From NCBI GenBank assembly GCA_037447655.1, contig JBBHKE010000595.1, positions 1 through 64,000 on the forward strand: 64,000 nucleotides of DNA, in the 5' to 3' direction. The notes beneath the pieces are model-generated. The model saw only the letters and a list, made by a program, of their open reading frames with translations, did not search any database and had not been told where the DNA came from. Of this stretch, positions 1 through 11,695 are shown piece after piece. The stretch's first letter is position 1. Every line of letters begins with the position of its first letter. A program made the translations under genes and the position numbers. The DNA is from Zygnema cylindricum (taxonomy: Eukaryota; Streptophyta; Zygnematophyceae; Zygnematales; Zygnemataceae).

Positions 1-530
1 TCCCCCTCCCCCTCCCCCTCCCCCTTTCCCCTCTTTCAAATAATCATTCTAGCTTATGTCCTTTCTCCTCATCTCTTTTACTACTGCACCTCGCCTGTCC
101 ACACTATATCATGTTGCTTTCTCTCCTCCCTCTTTTCTATAAACATTAATTCTTGCATCCTCCTCTCCTCCCTCCCCCTCCATCCACACTAAATCATGTC
201 TTTTTCTTTCCTTTCTCCCTCTCCATCCACTCTAAGTTATGTGTCTTTCTCTCTTCCCTCTTTTTCCATCGACATTATATCTTACATTTTTCTCTCCTTC
301 CTCCCTCTCCACTCCATACTCTATCATGTCTTTTTCTTTCCTTCCCTCTCCATCCACTCTAAGTCTTATGTCTTTCTCTCCTCCCCCTTTTTCCATCCTC
401 ATAGAATCTTTCTTATTCCTCTCCTCCCTTCCTCCCCATTCACTCTAAATCACATCTCTCTCTTTCCTTCCTCTCCATCCATCCACTATTTACGTTATAT
501 TTTCCTCACCTCCCCTCTCCATCCACACTG
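1..530. repeat. CT-rich degenerate minisatellite, intron of the FKBP gene
   Basis: Almost pure pyrimidine on the + strand. A composite unit of roughly 130 bp, built on phrases such as AATCATGTCTTTTTC and CTCCATCCACTCTAAG, recurs near 192 and near 324. The tract runs into the polypyrimidine and TAG acceptor at 561-563, so it is read as the 3' part of an intron whose upstream exon lies outside the window. The short ORFs over it are low-complexity artefacts. Confidence 0.75.
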
Positions 531-563
531 AATGAATTATTCCTCTCCCTTACCTCTCTATAG

Positions 564-960
564 GGATGTATCGGAAGTTAAAGAAATCACAACCGTCGAA
601 GGAGTCCGATATAGTGACCTTCGAATTGGAGGAGGTTCCTTTCCCTCTCGTGGCGATTTAGTTCTTGTTTCTCTCTTAGGAAAAGCAAAAGACGAAGAAA
701 TTCCCTTCGTCGACACATTCTCTCCCGGGAAAAAAGACCTAGTTTATACTTTTGGGATTAGACCTTACATTGGAGGAGTTTGTTACGGTCTCGAAATTGC
801 TATGGAAAGTATGAAAGTCGGAGGAAAACGAAAGGTAATTGTACCTCCGGAATTAGGGTTTGGTCACGATGGCGCCGATTTTGGAGGAGTTAGAGTCCCG
901 AGTGACGCCGAATTGGAGTATGTCGTTGATCTTAAACGATCGTCGATTCCTCCTTCTTAG
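564..960 (+). CDS. Plastid FKBP-type peptidyl-prolyl isomerase, last exon (5' part off the window)
   Basis: FKBP proteins catalyse cis-trans isomerisation of prolyl bonds. This exon encodes about 131 C-terminal residues covering most of an FKBP fold. It shows VEGVRYSDLRIGGG, the FVDTF strand, GLEIAMESMKVGGKRKV and the VPPELGFG loop, ending LEYVVDLKRSSIPPS. The GFGxDGADFG loop and the SIxPx ending resemble the plant thylakoid-lumen FKBP17 group; this is from memory of the family. The exon starts after the TAG acceptor at 561-563, with G564 completing a split codon, so the in-frame ATG at 532 is intronic. The stop is TAG at 958-960. The transit peptide exon(s) must lie left of position 1. The position of FKBP12 Trp59 is not conserved, which is common in lumenal FKBPs with weak activity. 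The gene converges on the NARA5-like gene. Confidence 0.85.
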
Positions 961-1231
961 AGAAAAAAAATTGATGATGTTTTGGCGAAAAGATTATGTT
1001 TTGTCGAAAAAAATAAGTTCTGTGGAGAAAGTACATTTATGTTTTGGTATAGTTAGAAATTATTTCTAAAAGTTATTTTTTGACTTTCGATTTTGATGTT
1101 AATTCTATCTTCGATTAAGACCAACTTATAAATATGTACTTCTTGATTTTTATTATGTAAATGTTTCGAGTGGAGAGGTTTTCGGAAGAATTTGTTACAT
1201 TGTTTGTTTGGTTATTTTTGAGTTATTTTTT

Positions 1232-1262
1232 TTCTTGAGGTTTTTCAAGAAAACCTCAAGAA
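1232..1262. repeat. Perfect 13-bp hairpin downstream of FKBP
   Basis: TTCTTGAGGTTTT (1232-1244) and AAAACCTCAAGAA (1250-1262) are exact reverse complements separated by a 5-nt loop. It lies about 270 nt after the FKBP stop, so it could be in the 3' UTR or be a 3'-processing signal; its function is unknown. Confidence 0.7.
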
Positions 1263-1332
1263 GAGTTGGCAGAGAGGTAACTTTTAACGAGATTTTTTGT
1301 GGGTGGCTTTTGTCAAAATCATTATAATTGTA

Positions 1333-1559
1333 CTACACCGTAAACTGTTGTTAATGATAAAAAATAATTAGTGTTATTTCTTAACTCTGTTTTTGTGTTA
1401 ATTAACCTATATCCGGTGTGAATGTGGTGGACGATTGTGAACCGCCAAAAGAATTAGCTTTAAGAAAATAATTATTAATAACGCTATTTTGTGTATGGAG
1501 GGCAAAAAGTAATTGGGACGGGATAAGTGTTATTAACATTAATAGCGATTCTAGGCGTA
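1333..1559. mobile_element. Degenerate MITE, ACACCG-end family
   Basis: The left end CTACACCGTAAACTG and the reverse complement of the right end (TACGCCTAGAATCGC, followed by TATTAATG) are similar. Both resemble the ends of the clearer elements at 27098-27317 and 33744-33927. A second end-like motif (GTGTTATTAACTCTAATAAG) occurs near 1794, so nested or tandem insertions are possible. No clear target duplication was seen. Confidence 0.4.
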
Positions 1560-2217
1560 TTTATATACCGTATTTTTTTTGTGAAACCATCATCGGGAAA
1601 TGGGATAACTGGAAAAAGAATCTTTAATGATACAACACCCTGTGATATTTCCTGGAAGATGGAAGGAAAAAGAAGCGTTTTAGGGTTTTTTTCGCTTATC
1701 TCACCTAATCAACCAGAAATAATGAGAAAAAATATTTAGTGTTATTAATGCTGATTTAGGTTGAAGGACTAGAATTTAGGGTTACTGATATAGTGTTATT
1801 AACTCTAATAAGGGATACAAGGTATATTAGAAAGAGAAGATAACATTTTTTTTGCTAACTCCACACTATTTTTTTTATTGTTACAAACAGGATTCATGTG
1901 CCTGTTTTTATTTGTTTGGTCTTTACTCAAGAGTTTTCTAACGGTCATAAAAGGTTGAAAATGATAACATTAATGACCAAAAAGACTGGTAAGAAATTTT
2001 TATAATTGAATTATACACTATTTTTTGAGCGTTAAACATTTTTCGGCACTAAAATAATGTCTTTAAACCTATTTTCAAACCTCAAATTTTTGCTTTTAAT
2101 AGAGAAATCGAAAGGAAATATTGTTACCTTTCCATTGTTTGCCTCGAAAAGAAAATCGAACGGTTGCGTTTAGAGTTAAATGCATTTAATTCCTTAAAAA
2201 ACGTTTTATCATTGATA

Positions 2218-2373
2218 GGGTAATTTACTAATTATCCTGAAAAAAAATCCCTAATGTTGACGTAAAATCATTCAGTTTTTGAGCAAATTGTACGATAATT
2301 TACCCAGATAATTGTACAAACTGGATGATTTGTTCTCGAAAGAGGGGTAAAACATCAGTAATGTAATTTACCC
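2218..2373. mobile_element. Inverted-repeat (MITE-like) segment
   Basis: GGGTAATTTACTAATTA at the left and TAATGTAATTTACCC at the right are near reverse complements. Inside, AAATCATTCAGTTT and AAACTGGATGATTT form a second imperfect inverted pair. The arrangement fits a small foldback transposon of about 155 bp. It codes for nothing and no target duplication could be established. Confidence 0.4.
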
Positions 2374-4467
2374 TTTTATAGCATTTAGTAACGGCACTCT
2401 AGTTGACACTGTTGACATTATTATGTCATTATTATTATGACATTATTGATATTATGACATCATATTATTAACAATATAGACATGTTGTTGATGAAATCTG
2501 CATGTTGTTGCTTCTAACTGGAAATCAGTGAAGTAAAATCTAGAACTAGACAACGCAAATGTAAAAGTGAATTTTAAGACACTTTCTCACCAAAGAAATC
2601 GCATTCAACTTGCAATCACAAAGCAGTACAAAATGAAGAGTGGAAATAAAGAAGGCGTACATTTGTATCGAGACATGGTCGCATCTTGAGTCATTACAGG
2701 ACATGATTAGAACAAATGAAGAACGTATATTCTAATGAATGTAATAATGAAATTATAATGAAATTTATGAATATTATAATGAATATTGTAACGAATGTTA
2801 TAATGAGTTAAAGAAGAAAAAACACAAATGCAAACCAGACTACACTGGACAATACTAGAACACAAGATTTTATGACCGGAGTCAACAAAATATGGCTCAA
2901 GAAAGTCATTGAATTAGCTTTTCCAGCATCCTTTCAGATGAATGATCCTTGCGAGCGGTTCTGTTTAAATGGTGAATCCATTAGTAACCACATACATTTC
3001 ACCAATCAGAAAGTAATACCAACCATCTATCAGATTGTTTACAAGCGGTATCGCTGGTATCCTGATGTAATATGCATATTATACCTGAGTGCGCAAACAA
3101 CTCGCATTCAATATAATATAATATATAACACAATATGCATATAGTATGCATATAACATGCGTATATTTGGCAAAAAAATATGCAGTGTAAAGCAATACAC
3201 AATATCATGCTACGCGTAAAAAACTACTAAAAAATACGCATGTAGCTTTTGCACACATTCTTCCATTCCAGTTCTATGTGTACAAGTGTCGAGCATATGT
3301 TGCATAACTCTTTACTTCATGATTATAATGATAACAACAACAATATTTCAATACCAACATCGAGGTGTTTATTATATTAAACCTAAAGTGTTTGACCTAA
3401 TTCTTGACTTAACAGAAACAGAGTTGAAGTTAAGTATTAAGTTTTGGTTTTGAGTTTCAAGTAAGTCACCAAACTCACTCATAAAAATCATCACAAAATT
3501 CCAACAGTAAGAGAATCCATCCATCCTGACTTAAAAATATCATAAGGTATGATAATGAAAAAAAATGAAATGTAATTAGTATTATCACGTATAAATAATC
3601 GCCAAAGATTACAAATGAAAGACAAGCCTGTACAGAAAAACTTCACGAATTAAACTTACAAATTTTTAACTTATGCATTTTTAACCTCCGTATCGAACAA
3701 CAAACATAAATTTATTATCAAATGTACAATATTATCAATCATTAAAAACATAAACTTGCATAAAGAATCGACTAATCATCTTTTAGTGCTTCGCCTCCCT
3801 AGCGGTTCTACCGCCATACAGGAAGTGAAGAAGGAAAATATTTGAAATATATCAATATTCTTTTGCATTTTTTCACATTTTTTCACATTTTTTTGCACTC
3901 TTTGTATTTTTTTGCATTTTTTCTGCGTCTTAGAGCCCCATATGTACAGAAAATCCCTCCCATCTTTTGTAAAAGATACCCTAAAAATAGGTCTGAAGGA
4001 AAGGAAAAAAAGAAGGGTGAATGAATGGCATTCGACAGACTTCGGAAAAATGACTTTATCTACCGAAAAATTTCAATGAGCCCTAAAGGAAAAACTAAAG
4101 CAGGTGTGCACCTAATTTTCTTCTATTGTCCTTTTTTTTAACAATAAAAATTGCCCAATCGATCATCTTTTACCTCTTATGTGACCTGCGAATACAAAAA
4201 AAGAATAAAAAAAAGGACTTCCTAACCTCCCTAATCCAATTGTTCCTAAAACCTAAAACCCTCCAATAATTTTGCGTCTTTCCTTTCACGGCTTTGTGCC
4301 ATCCTATTCTTCCTTCTCCTCTCCCCCCTTCCATACTTTTTCTTTCGGCATCACATTTTTTTTCCTTTCTCCTCCCTTGCCACATCCCCAAAAAACACCT
4401 CCTTCCATACTTCCTCCTCCCTCTCCCTCTCCTCCCTCCCTCTCCTCCCTCCACACCCCTTTCCCAC

Positions 4468-7400
4468 CTAAACATTGGCATTCGTTTCACTTCCCGTACT
4501 ATTTCCGATCCCCATTCTCTTCACCACCCTCCCTTCCAAAAATGGAATTTGATTCAGTTTAACAGTTTTCGAAGCGAGTTCACATGCGTCCTCTTCCCTT
4601 AACCTCGTCCCTTGTTGTCCCACTACTACTGCCGCCACTCGAGAAGCAAAAATTCCCATAGACCTAATATCGGGAACTCCTTGAAAAAGACAAAATAAGA
4701 TTCCCGCAGCATAAGCATCTCCGGCCCCACAAGTGTCGGCGGGAGAACAAGGAGAGGGAGGAATGTATACTACTTCACCTTTAAGACCTAAATACGATCC
4801 TCTATCGCCATCTGTCACAGAAACGAGTGGACAGAATCGAGACAGGTGTCGAGCAGTCAAGGCCGGTGATGTGGACGGACTAAAACCCGCGAGAGCTCGA
4901 GCTTCATCTGCGTTTGTAAAGAGAATGTCCGTACTTTCGCACATAACATCCCTGAAAAACATATCGAGACATGCACAAATTAGTCAATGAATCGATCTGT
5001 TTCCTGTTGAGATCTGACAAGAAAGATGAAAATGTGGTTTACAAATAGCACACCGCGAATCATTATAAACAATCCAATTTTTCTGGCCATTGGACACTAA
5101 ATAAGTCAGATTATTTCACATTAACTAACATTTACTGCCCTTACTAACATTGACTGACCTTGACATTCACTAACATTTACTCACGTTCCCTCCAGTTTCA
5201 CTACCCTGAATAAAACCATGCCTGATACATTCCCATTTTCTATGTAAAAAAAAAGGGAAACTTACCAGAAATTCTTTCGAAATCGAAGTACACAACTGAC
5301 ATCACTCGCAGTGAGAGCGACCAGAACTCCCTTTGCCCGAGCCGCCTCACAAGCCTTTGCAATAGCCTCAACTGTCTCAGGAATCTCCCATAAGTAACCC
5401 TCTACAACGAGAACTTTTGACTTCTCTACCGCACTTTCCAATGCGGAATCAAAATCAACCACCGAGGACATTCCCTGCAGTTTACGGAAGAACATATGTG
5501 AGATTTGGGTATTTTTTTCGCGATAAATCAAATAATTAAAAGACTTGGAAAAGTGGGAAGGAGAACACGCAATACACGGAAAAGAAAATATGTACAGATT
5601 ACAAACTTATGTCACAATAGATTCAAGAATTCGAAGACTAAGAGAAGTGGGAAGGAGAGAGAGAGGCAAGGGAGGCCAGAGGAGGTGAAACACAGAAAGG
5701 GAGTAAGGAAAAGGAAAAGCTGTGGGGAAAGATTGAAATAAGTACAAAATACGGCATAAATACGCATATCTATCTGACAGGAAGTCATGAAATAAGGTTA
5801 GAAAAATATATGAAACTACCTGATAAGAGAACAAAAAAGAGGGAAGATACACTTAAGACAAAGAGTAGAATGTCAAAAAATAAGTTAGGAGTCTAATTTA
5901 CCTGATTAGAATAAGCAGAAAAATAACTAAGATCTGACAGAAAATGCAGAACAAGATTGAAAAATAAATAACTCTAGATTACATGTAAAACAAGTTTGGG
6001 AAGAAAGGACCCTAAAACAAATGTCAAATAAACCTTAGAAAATACTAACAAAAAAACCAGTCTAAATTACCTGATAAGAAAGCATAGTTCTCTGCGCATC
6101 CGGAGTTGTCAATACAACCACGGTACCAGTCGTACCGTCCACTACAGGACGAGATAAGAATTGGACATTTGCTCTCAAAAGTTTTGCCCTGGAGAGAGAC
6201 ATTTGCCCCAAAATAGATATCAGTGGCATTTCAAATGATCAAAACAACTACTGTTTTCCAGCTCAAAGGTTGATGAGAATGTACACTGAAAACTGAAGAG
6301 TGTTACAGTATGGAAAATACTTTTCCCGTAGTTAGCTCCTACTTTGATCTAGATCACCGTAAAAACCATTCATATTTGTCATAATTCCATCAATTATTCA
6401 TGTTTTTTCTCTCATACAACCTCACCTGTAAAAATCTCCAAGTAGAACAAATACCAAACTCCAAACTCTATTATCTGATTACACACGATACACTGTACAC
6501 CATACATTATAAATTAAACATTGTACATCATACATTATACATCATACACTATAAATTAAGCATTGTACATCATACATTATACATTATACAGCATACACTA
6601 TACATAGTTTTCCTCTCACCTGTAAAAATCTCCGAGGGGGTCACTTCCCACACTGCCTGTCATGGCCACATTAAGCTCTCCTTGTCCGAGTCGAGCCAAA
6701 GCCACCAGAGTATTTGAAAGAGAACCTCCGGCAGAAACTTTGTAAGAATTTCCGTCCAAAGCTCGTAAAACGTTTCCGCGTTCCTCATGGTTTACCACTT
6801 TTCTTTTCCCCTTCTCAAGACCTAAACCTTCTAAAAATTCATCAGTTACCACTCCGGAAAAGTCAACCTGCAAAGATGACCAAGAACAAAAACAAAAAAA
6901 TCTTTTAATTTTGTGCTATTTAAAAAATAAGAATATAAAAGAATGAGAAGATACTGGGAATAAATATTGATTACGTAAGTTTGAGAGTGATCAGGTGGAA
7001 AAAAGTTGAGAGTCCGGAGGATGAGGGATATGAGGGACAGTCTTTTTTGTCAAATCCTTCTCCTTCTCTAAACTTTTCCTCTCTCAAAATCCATTTGGAC
7101 TATTGCCTTAGCAATTTCACATAAATGTCACATGGGAAAATTCAGAGAGAGAGAAAAATCCCATGTGAAGTCAAAGGAAAATGGGGCTTTCAAAGATCAA
7201 ATTGCTAAAATAGTCGTAAGGTTTTCAAACCAAAAAATGGGCGCTATCAGGAGGAAACTGATGATATACAATGCACTTCACATTTTTGCACTTATGAATT
7301 ATTCTATTTACAATCTCTGTTCAAAGTTCTTTTGTGCTCAATTTAAAACCCGTATCTTTCAACCTTGCATTAGATCTACCTAGGTCATTATTTTTCTGGA

Positions 7401-8160
7401 AATATCATGAATAAACTGACGATGGAATATGTTTAACCAGATTTTTGGTACTCAATTTACTCTGAATATACTAAATTGTGTAAAACTTTCATAACTATTC
7501 ACCTAATTTAGACGAACTGATGAAACCTACTTCCACGGGCATAATAATTATATAAAAAAAAAAAAAACCAAAAAGTAACCATTGACTTCACGAGAAAATT
7601 GCACGAAAAGCGCCAAAAATAAAGAAAAAAATAAAATTACAATTTGAACTCACCATAGCTTGTCCCAATCCCACAACATCCCATCGCTCCACATGTCTCC
7701 GGTTTTGACCTCCATGGTTTCCCTCTCCTCCTCCACTTCTCCTCAAATCAGCAGCAGCCACGTGAGACCTTCTTTTTGGAAGTACCGATGACCTGGAAGT
7801 AGTACGCAATAAGAGTACGGAATTGCCTAAAAAAAAAGCCCCTCGACTGAGGGCCTTGGCTCCACCATTCCGTACAGACAAAACTAATCCCTTCTCCCCC
7901 AACCCTCCCTCCCTTTTCAAAGAAGAGGATTGAGACTGAATTGCAGTACCAAACTCTGACTTTTTACAAGACTGTGTCCGTACAGATTGTACTCCTCCTC
8001 CTCCTCTTACCACACTAATTCTGTTCCCAAGATCCACTCCAGAACGCATTTCACATTTTTGATGAGGGTTGACCATTACTCTCTCCATCCCATGGGTAGA
8101 AAAAGACAAACTTTTCGCCTGTAGTTTTGCCGAAAGAGAAGCTGATACGATAACGTCCAT
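4468..8160 (-). CDS. NARA5: Chloroplast pfkB-family kinase, NARA5-like
   Basis: Five exons on the minus strand: 8160-7654, 6867-6620, 6188-6071, 5474-5266 and 4951-4468, all with GT-AG borders and consistent phases, giving 521 residues. The first ~160 residues are Ser/Arg-rich and fit a plastid transit peptide plus linker. The kinase then begins VGLGQAMVDFSGVVTDEFL, with AGGSLSNTLVALARLG (glycine-rich substrate region), DGTTGTVVVLTTPDAQRTM, FTNADEARAL and the pfkB signature ADTCGAGDAYAAG, whose catalytic Asp is about residue 439. These blocks match my memory of Arabidopsis NARA5, a plastid pfkB protein needed for photosynthetic gene expression and Rubisco accumulation. Its substrate is not well established. 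The gene is complete; the ATG at 8158-8160 is the only start that supplies a transit peptide. Introns 2 and 3 contain decayed copies of adjacent exon ends. Confidence 0.92.
5813..5912 (-). repeat. Decayed copies of the NARA5 exon 3 donor junction
   Basis: The exon 3/intron 3 border on the + strand reads AAATTACCTGATAAGAAAGC (6064-6083). Related strings, AACTACCTGATAAGAGAAC near 5814 and AATTTACCTGATTAGAATAA near 5895, sit downstream inside intron 3. Their spacing suggests repeated partial tandem duplications of the exon 3 end; the matches are short. Confidence 0.45.
6421..6439 (-). repeat. Exact 19-bp copy of the NARA5 exon 2 donor junction
   Basis: CTCACCTGTAAAAATCTCC at 6421-6439 is identical to 6615-6633, which contains the last 14 bases of exon 2 plus the GTGAG donor on the minus strand. 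The copy lies 194 bp further into intron 2, separated from the real donor by a short tandem repeat. It is a potential decoy 5' splice site. Confidence 0.7.
6478..6606. repeat. ACATCATACATTAT tandem repeat in NARA5 intron 2
   Basis: A degenerate array of 7- to 14-bp units (CATACATTATACAT, CATACACTATAAATTAA) fills the interval between the exact donor copy and the true exon 2 donor. It has no coding character. Confidence 0.7.
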
Positions 8161-8257
8161 AGTGGAAGCTTCCTAGATCCTTCCGTCCTTTCTTAACTTT
8201 TGCTTCTGCCTTAGCTTCTATAAAATTCGGCGAATATAATTGGCTCAGGTATGGGAG

Positions 8258-8262
<5 letters not shown>

Positions 8263-8342
<80 letters not shown>
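8263..8342. repeat. (GA)n microsatellite in the NARA5 5' leader
   Basis: About 40 uninterrupted GA units (CT on the transcribed strand) lie 100-180 nt upstream of the NARA5 ATG. CT microsatellites are common in plant 5' UTRs and core promoters, so a regulatory role is plausible but not shown. The Ser/Leu and Glu/Arg ORFs across it are artefacts. Confidence 0.9.
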
Positions 8343-8346
<4 letters not shown>

Positions 8347-10486
8347 ACACCTCTCCTAACCCTAAAGACAAACAAGCTTCACACACATCTTGTGAAAAGA
8401 AGAACAAGTCACAACCTCGACATATGTGACACTGTGACAACTGTCACAACAGGATAAATCTACACAAAAAAACTGTATGTGTAAGCTTGAATTCCTTCAA
8501 ATTTTTTTGACAGACTTCAGTAACAAAAAATCCTGTAAAAAAGAGAGACAAAAAGTTTGAAGTCACTTTTAAACGTTTCTGGAGAGCTTTAAAAGTTACA
8601 TACGCGAAACTTAAGCTCTCTGTGAGAACAAAAAACTGTCAAGTTGAACAGAAAAACCTAAAGTTTTTTCTTTAATGAGTGAATACAGCAAAATGCAGTA
8701 ATCAGATGAGAAATCCTGATCTTTAGTAAGTCACTTTTATAATTTTTAAGCCTGAAAAGTTACATAAACAGGCAGCTTTGACTCTGCAGGAACGCAACAA
8801 TCTGTCCAAGGTTAGGGCAGAAACCCTAGAATTGAGTGTTTCTGCAAGCTTTAGCAGTGCTGCAGGGAGTATGTTACTATGTACGAGATTTGTGACCTCT
8901 ACAAAGTGACGCCTACAAACTGGCCGTTAGATTGGATTTGACGGCGGACAAGTAGGAACTAGGAAGCCATTCACGTCGGTTCCTAGCCGCATTCTTCCTT
9001 GGATAATGGCTTTTGCTATTTTGGATCAGTAGACGACCGGTTGGTTGGATGTTGTAAGAAATATCGGCCGGTAGAGTGTTGTAAACTGTACGACTTGCTG
9101 CACCTGATTGGACCTATTTAAAGAGAGTGGCGACGTGTGTCTATATTGATTTTTAGATCTAAAACAAACAGTCCTGTAAACCGTCCGATGATACTGCTCA
9201 TAATTTAGAATACGTGGCAAAAAGAGTTGGAAATGAGGATAGGGGGGACAAATTTCGCTGGCAACGTGTCGATACTCGGAACACGACCATCGTGTGGTAC
9301 GGGCAGCCATCCGAAAAGGACGGAAAATATTTTAATACTACATATAGTATGGTGCATTTGAAGTTAAATTGAAGGCGCGAATCGTGCGAAGCAAAATGAA
9401 CGATTGCTAACGAGAGGCGGGGGGCCAACCAATCCAAACCAAACCGCGGAGGAGCGAACACGCAACGCACTAACAGTACAGTATACTGTACTAAAGTCTA
9501 AAAGCCTAAACCCGAACTTAACCCGACCTAGAATACGCATTTAGAAATTTATCTACATCCGTACCGACTTATGATAATGTGCAGGGGGGAAAAGTCATTC
9601 AAAGTGATTGTAAAATCCACTAAAAAGATCGGGATCTGACAAATAGCTTGAAAAGATACGGCAGAATCCGGAATTCGTACAGAAATTAATTTGGCGGTCA
9701 AGTTTGAAGCTGATCTGAAATACTGACAAAAAGTTCTAAGGTTTTTTGCATCGAATCCTTAAAGATCGTGGACGTCCATCCTTTCCAAACACCCAATCTG
9801 CCGTTGGTTTATGCGTGTCGAGACAGCTGAAACTTAACGAGCGCAAGAAATGTAACGCCCGTTTGCACATGTGGCAGTCGTCAATAACTCAGAAAAGCGT
9901 GTACGGACTGTCCTTGACGTGCGTAATATTTTGTCGGCTCTTTATGAAGTTACAAGCTGAAAGAAATTTGACTTTTTGGATATTTTCGCAGATGTCAGCG
10001 GCGTACATAGTTTTTCCGACATGGGCTCGATCGCTTTATGTACGGATGAAACTTCATTTCCAAATTTTCAAAGCCGCCGACGTTCCCCAAGTGGGGACGG
10101 CGCAATCTGGATTTTGACGGTCAATGTTCGATTCAATGAAACGAACGGATGGATGGCGTTTCTGCCACTGTGCTGTACTTTTTCACAAGAATCTTGAAGC
10201 TCTGAACCCGTGTAAATAATGGTCAAACAGGAAACGTGACAACAACGATACAGCCAATTAGCGATACTCGATAGTGTCCTGTATCGTCAACGTGCTGATC
10301 ACTTTGGAAGCAAGTTACAGTAGCAAGCTCATTTCCAGCTAAAGATGAATCGGCTGAATTTCAATTTTGAAAGCCATTTTACAAATTCTTGATATTCAAG
10401 GATACTCTTCCTGCATGTCTGATAAAATAACTAAAGATTCCCACTCAAAATTAACCACAAGGCTTGATAAAGTGACACTGCTACAG

Positions 10487-10570
10487 TACAGTGCAGTACA
10501 GTACAGTACAGTACAGTACTGTACTTTACTGTAGTTTTGGCCAAAAACAGGTACAACAAGTACAGTACTG
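10487..10570. repeat. CAGTA repeat forming a palindrome
   Basis: CAGTACAGTACAGTACAGTACTGTAC-type sequence recurs here and again at 34560-34590 and 9475-9492. The repeats are self-complementary around GTACAGTACTGTAC. Similar clusters in two distant gaps suggest a dispersed element, but its ends were not found. Confidence 0.55.
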
Positions 10571-10733
10571 TAGTACATACTCTATATGTACTTGTGTGAC
10601 ATGACAACGGCTCGTTTTTCCAATCAGTATATAAATAAGAGAACGTTGTTCACCCCTCCGGAAATCCTTATATAGGCGCCGTGTCTGTCTTGGATTTTTT
10701 CCGTCACACGGCCGTACCGCGGGCACGATGTAG

Positions 10734-11232
10734 CGCTGCCGGCGACGCTGGCACAATTTTAAGCTGCCGGCGACGTGGCACAATGTCACGCTGCCGGCGA
10801 CGCTGGCACAATGTCACGCTGCCGGCGACGCTGGCACAATGTCACGCTGCCGGCGACGTGGCACAATGTCACGCTGCCGGCGACGCTGGCACAATGTCAC
10901 GCTGCCGGTGACGTGGCACAATGTAACGCTGCCGGCGACGCTGGCACAATGTCACGCTGCCGGCGACGTGGCACAATGTCACGCTGCCGGCGACGCTGGC
11001 ACAATGTCACGCTGCCGGCGACGTGGCACAATGTCACGCCGCCGGCGACGCTGACAGAATATTAAGCTGCCGGCGACGTGGCACAATGTTACGCTGCCGG
11101 CGACGCTAGCACAATGTCACGCTGCCGGCGACCTGGCACAATGTCACGCTGCCGGCTACCTGGCACAATGTCACGCTGCCGGCGACGCTGGCAGAATATT
11201 ACGCTGCCGGCGACAATGTCACGCTGCCGGCT
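10734..11232. repeat. GC-rich minisatellite with alternating 27- and 28-bp units
   Basis: Units read TGGCACAATGTCACGCTG followed by CCGGCGACG, with or without one extra C (GACGTGG versus GACGCTGG). There are about 18 copies, the two lengths largely alternating in the core and decayed at both ends. Because 27+28=55 is not a multiple of three, the frame changes through the array and the ORFs over it are not credible genes. It contrasts sharply with its AT-rich surroundings. Confidence 0.9.
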
Positions 11233-11289
11233 GTCGCGTTACGCGTACTAAAGTAGGGTAGAAAATGGCGCATATGGTGTATATGCATA

Positions 11290-11382
11290 TTTAGTTGAAG
11301 ACTATCTAGGAACGCTTTAATTTAGTTGAAGACTATTTAGGAACGCTTTAATTTAGTTGAAGACTATTTAGGAACGCTTTAA
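11290..11382. repeat. 31-bp tandem triplicate
   Basis: Three near-identical units of TTTAGTTGAAGACTAT(C/T)TAGG + AACGCTTTAA follow directly after the GC-rich minisatellite. Only one base differs between copies, suggesting recent expansion. Confidence 0.9.
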
Positions 11383-11544
11383 AAACATCAAAAATTGTAG
11401 TAATGTTGTGTCAATATGTTTAATTAAAACCACGAAACCCAAAAAATACCAAAAACGCAAGATCTTTGTAGCTCTCAAATATTTGTACGGGTGTGCCATT
11501 TCGGTTCAGTTCATGCGTCAAGGAGTACGCATATTCGAGCTGAA

Positions 11545-11695
11545 CAAGAACTTACAATATGTGATCCGACAATGTTCGAACTAACAATATATGAACCTAC
11601 AAGATATGAAATGCAAATGTACGAACCGACAATATATGAAGAGACAATATATAAACCGAAAATATGTGAACCAACAATGTATAAATTAATACAAA
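11545..11695. repeat. 15-bp minisatellite, array 1
   Basis: Variants of ACAATATATGAACCG repeat about ten times. The 15-bp unit keeps one frame open, so pentapeptide-like ORFs appear on both strands. They start within the array and have no non-repetitive flank, so coding is unlikely. The left flank, GCATATTCGAGCTGAACAAG onward, is shared with array 2 near 12460. Confidence 0.8.

Larger units (their letters stand above)
961..4467. other. Intergenic AT-rich region between convergent genes
   Basis: This is the 3.5-kb interval between the FKBP stop and the NARA5-like stop. It holds a 13-bp-stem hairpin (1232-1262), two MITE-like inverted-repeat segments (about 1333-1559 and 2218-2373), an AT-rich repeat of ATAATG words near 2730-2810 and a TTTTTTGCA/CACATTTTT run near 3865-3930. 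No ORF here has domain character. The ORF at 2872-3144 and the Pro/Ser-rich ones at 4270-4600 look like compositional artefacts. Confidence 0.6.

Noticed and set aside
532-563. ATG at 532 as start of the FKBP protein
   Set aside because: The sequence before 564 is CT-rich intron with a clear TAG acceptor, and an FKBP domain would be truncated and lack its plastid targeting part.
10681-11065. Cys/His/Arg-rich ORFs resembling zinc-finger repeats (CHAAGD)
   Set aside because: Frame changes with each 27/28-bp unit pair; Cys-His spacing is dictated by the repeat, not by a fold.
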